DNA of 64,000 nt from Pedobacter cryoconitis (GTDB taxonomy: Bacteria > Bacteroidota > Bacteroidia > Sphingobacteriales > Sphingobacteriaceae). The notes under the pieces were generated by a model that was not told the origin of the DNA, did no database searches, and saw only the letters and a program-made list of their open reading frames with translations. Each line of letters begins with the position of its first letter. Positions within the stretch are counted from its first letter, which is position 1. The position numbers and the translations under genes are program-made. The stretch lies in NCBI RefSeq assembly GCF_001590605.1, contig NZ_CP014504.1, positions 1,984,001 through 2,048,000 of the forward strand, in the 5' to 3' direction. Below, piece by piece: positions 61,742-64,000 of this stretch.

Positions 61742-64000
61742 TTAGTATGCGATGACTACAGATAGTATTGTCAACAGCTCCCGGTAATCGTAGCCACTAA
61801 CCATTGTTTCTGTTAAAAGCTGAACAGTATGCTGGTCACGGGTGTCCGAAAGGGCAGATTCTAAATGCTTACTTAAAATCCCTTCCTCCTCATTTATGGT
61901 ATACAAAACGATCAGTGTTGATAATATTCTGCTATTCACGTCAGTTTGCCAAACATTTGTTCTCTTTAATTTGCCGTACCGTCTTATCAGCAAATTCTTG
62001 GCAATCAGATAGCGGTAATAAAAAATTCTTATCTGTCTTGGAGTTGCCCCTTTGTATTTAGCAACACTAACTCTTAAAATATCGATTTCCTCATCGCTGA
62101 GGGATTTTGCGGTTTCAGGCTCAGCGAAAGGAGTCGGACTGGTACTGGTTTCTGTATCCTGTAAGACATCCGAATTCTCTAAATATTCTGTGTGGTAATC
62201 GGGTTCATCATAACTGGTGTAGTCTTCATTTTGCATTTGCTCAATCTGATAGTCTAAGGCGTCCTGCAAGTGTTGTGCGGTTCTAGCACTCATCATCTTT
62301 GATTCGGCATCCAGAATATCTTGCAGTTTAGAAACCGCTTCTTTTTCACGATCTAGTCTAGTCAATTCCACAAGAAATTCATCAGAATCCAACTTGGATA
62401 AGTCACCTAGTTTAAAACCTGCAATGAAAAGTTTGTCTATATATTCATCTGTGATTTTATTAAGTGATTTTGTATGTTCAGCATCTTTTTTTTCAATCGC
62501 AATAAGCGAATTATACTTCATCTTGATTGCCAGCTTTAACATTCGTTCGTCTATTGCCGCCACTACTATTATTCGTTTAGCAACTTCTGGATCCTCCAAA
62601 AGCATCCTTAATGAATCTATAATTTGGATTATTTTGGCTTCACTACAACGGTCTATATCTTCAACAAAAAGCACAATCTTTCGAACTTTTAGATCGTTTT
62701 CGGGTATCCAGGATTTTAGTAAGGTTAATGTCTCCTTCTGGATTTCAGCTTGGACTCCCAGATGTTCTTTAAAAGATTGTTTCACCGCATATTTCAAAAA
62801 TAGATCTTTCGCCTTTACACTATATTCTTTTTTAATTGTAGTGTAAAGGGCATATAAGGTAACCGAGCCGGTGAAGATAGCACCTAATGAATTAAAGCTA
62901 GCCTGCGCTTTGCCTTCTATCAGTCCTAATAACTGTTTTCCTAAGACAAAGCTGAATATTCCTGCCGAGAGAATAGCGATGAATTTGAAAATAGGCCAAA
63001 CACCCTTTCTCTCAAAATTTAGGCAAATCAGCCTCTTACCACTCACAACCTTCGACCAGAATTTCCATTTGCATTCGGGTTTGAAATAGGCATCAGAAAT
63101 ACATTCATATAAATATGCCCAGGTCGCAGGGGTGTCCTGATATTTCCAGGCATGGAACTCAACTCGGACAAATGTTTTTTTAGCCGCAAGTTTTTTCCAT
63201 GTGTGCTCTATAAGGAATGTTTTACCACGTCCCCATTTCCCGAATATTCCAATCATTGAACCCTGCTCAGCTGGCATAATTTGAATGATTTCTGCTAGCT
63301 CTTCAGCTAAATCGTCAATACCCAAAACCCCTTCAATTTCCTTCTTGTCCCTAAATGAGATGTTTGATTTCTGGAAATATTGTTTAGCTGCTGAACTTTG
63401 TATTACAGAATCAGGTTCTGAAGGAATTTCTGCTTTTATGATTGGAATACCACCGAGTACATCAAATAAATCTTTCAGTCCGACAAAATCTAGTACATCC
63501 AACTCCTTCTTGCCGGGAAAATGCCTTAGGCCCGGAACTAGCATGCTCTGGAGCAACGAAACCTTTGTCGTTTTACGGAAAATAGCGACAGTTTTTGTGA
63601 TGTTGAAATGATTTGTGTGGACGTTGGGGCTGACCATACATAAAATATTGGGGTCACCGGGATTGTCTTTATAGGATACCACATTTTGCAGCCTAACTGC
63701 TTCATCCATATTATTTGAAATCGTTGATGCATAAGCTCCATTGCCTCTCTGCTCATTTATGATTTTAGCAAATTCTTCAGCGAAAAAGATATTTGGACAA
63801 TAAACAATCGTTTTACCGCCCTTGATCTCGCCTAACATAATTTTTGCCGCGTTCTCCATATAGCTTTTGGAATTGATGATTGCCTTCTCTGTTACCTCCG
63901 GGCTAAATAGACTTATTTCTTGTTTGAGGTCTGAAGGAAGTACAGACATCTGCTTTACCACAAAGGGCTTAAAAAAATAATCATCCTCAATAGCAGTCTT
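61742..64000 (-). CDS. Helicase C-terminal domain fused to KAP family P-loop NTPase, 5' end missing
   Basis: The frame is open to position 64000, giving 752 residues of a longer protein. Numbered from the internal GTG at 63961, residues 1-150 look like the C-terminal half of an SF2 helicase: GKTIVYCPNIFFAEEFAKI near 48-66, and VLDFVG at the end of a motif VI region. Motif VI reads QSMLVPGLR, with the first arginine of QxxGRxxR lost. A KAP NTPase follows: Walker A FGKWGRGKTFL near 239-249, two membrane helices in the insert (about 325-375), and Walker B VLFVEDIDRC near 435-444. KAP proteins are membrane-associated and several act in phage exclusion. Confidence 0.85.
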   Translation of the reverse strand, partial: KTAIEDDYFFKPFVVKQMSVLPSDLKQEISLFSPEVTEKAIINSKSYMENAAKIMLGEIKGGKTIVYCPNIFFAEEFAKIINEQRGNGAYASTISNNMDEAVRLQNVVSYKDNPGDPNILCMVSPNVHTNHFNITKTVAIFRKTTKVSLLQSMLVPGLRHFPGKKELDVLDFVGLKDLFDVLGGIPIIKAEIPSEPDSVIQSSAAKQYFQKSNISFRDKKEIEGVLGIDDLAEELAEIIQIMPAEQGSMIGIFGKWGRGKTFLIEHTWKKLAAKKTFVRVEFHAWKYQDTPATWAYLYECISDAYFKPECKWKFWSKVVSGKRLICLNFERKGVWPIFKFIAILSAGIFSFVLGKQLLGLIEGKAQASFNSLGAIFTGSVTLYALYTTIKKEYSVKAKDLFLKYAVKQSFKEHLGVQAEIQKETLTLLKSWIPENDLKVRKIVLFVEDIDRCSEAKIIQIIDSLRMLLEDPEVAKRIIVVAAIDERMLKLAIKMKYNSLIAIEKKDAEHTKSLNKITDEYIDKLFIAGFKLGDLSKLDSDEFLVELTRLDREKEAVSKLQDILDAESKMMSARTAQHLQDALDYQIEQMQNEDYTSYDEPDYHTEYLENSDVLQDTETSTSPTPFAEPETAKSLSDEEIDILRVSVAKYKGATPRQIRIFYYRYLIAKNLLIRRYGKLKRTNVWQTDVNSRILSTLIVLYTINEEEGILSKHLESALSDTRDQHTVQLLTETMVSGYDYRELLTILSVVIAY

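Noticed and set aside
61554..61745. 63-codon plus-strand frame before the helicase-KAP gene
   Set aside because: It ends at the stop of the opposite gene and has no recognised features.

Overview
The window looks like a chromosome segment of a Bacteroidota bacterium, most probably Sphingobacteriaceae (Pedobacter-like). Promoters have the Bacteroidota form (TTTG, about 19 bp, TAnnTTTG), for example in front of tRNA-Ser. Shine-Dalgarno sequences are largely absent. Protein families (Bacteroidota-type LptD, MobB/BtgA mobilization proteins, a CTnDOT-like integrase, phoH/purC and serC/serA neighbourhoods) agree. The genus is inferred from general resemblance; no search was run.

Positions 1-35,310 are core chromosome. 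In order: cinA (cut by the left edge) with lptD; an N-acetylmuramoyl-L-alanine amidase and an MCE/MlaD lipid-transport protein; an SDR oxidoreductase and an AraC regulator; a DUF4112 membrane protein; a 25-unit noncoding minisatellite (8711-9363); a phoH-purC-STAS-rnz operon; a SAM hydrolase-type protein; serC-serA-DUF1015; rpe; an FtsX-type permease; rpsO-pnp; a thioesterase and a MATE transporter; a C39-peptidase ABC exporter with its HlyD partner; ddl-Crp/Fnr-DUF983; and PASTA-mltG-thioesterase-yihY. A tRNA-Ser(UGA) gene closes the segment.

Positions 35,295-60,563 are an integrated element of about 25 kb, inserted in the 3' end of tRNA-Ser. A 24-bp imperfect direct repeat (15 bp exact) marks both ends, and a 16-bp direct repeat sits just inside each end. 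The integrase gene is split in frame by a complete 2.5-kb group II intron. Next come a small regulator, a five-gene operon of HEPN-like and unknown proteins, a MobB relaxase with BtgA, a hairpin-rich candidate oriT and two small DNA-binding proteins. The right half is a defence-type island: a tandem UPF0489/arginase-fold pair, a HEPN-RES protein with a membrane coiled-coil partner, a Gabija pair (GajA/GajB), an unknown 359-aa protein, a frameshifted AbiC-like protein, and a tight four-gene operon (sce7726-type nuclease, sce7725 beta protein, a second RES protein, an unknown 217-aa protein). That last operon is the best candidate for an undescribed system.

Positions 60,564-64,000 lie outside the element: about 1.2 kb without a convincing gene, then the 3' part of a large gene encoding a degenerate SF2-helicase C-terminal domain fused to a KAP-type membrane NTPase, running off the right edge.
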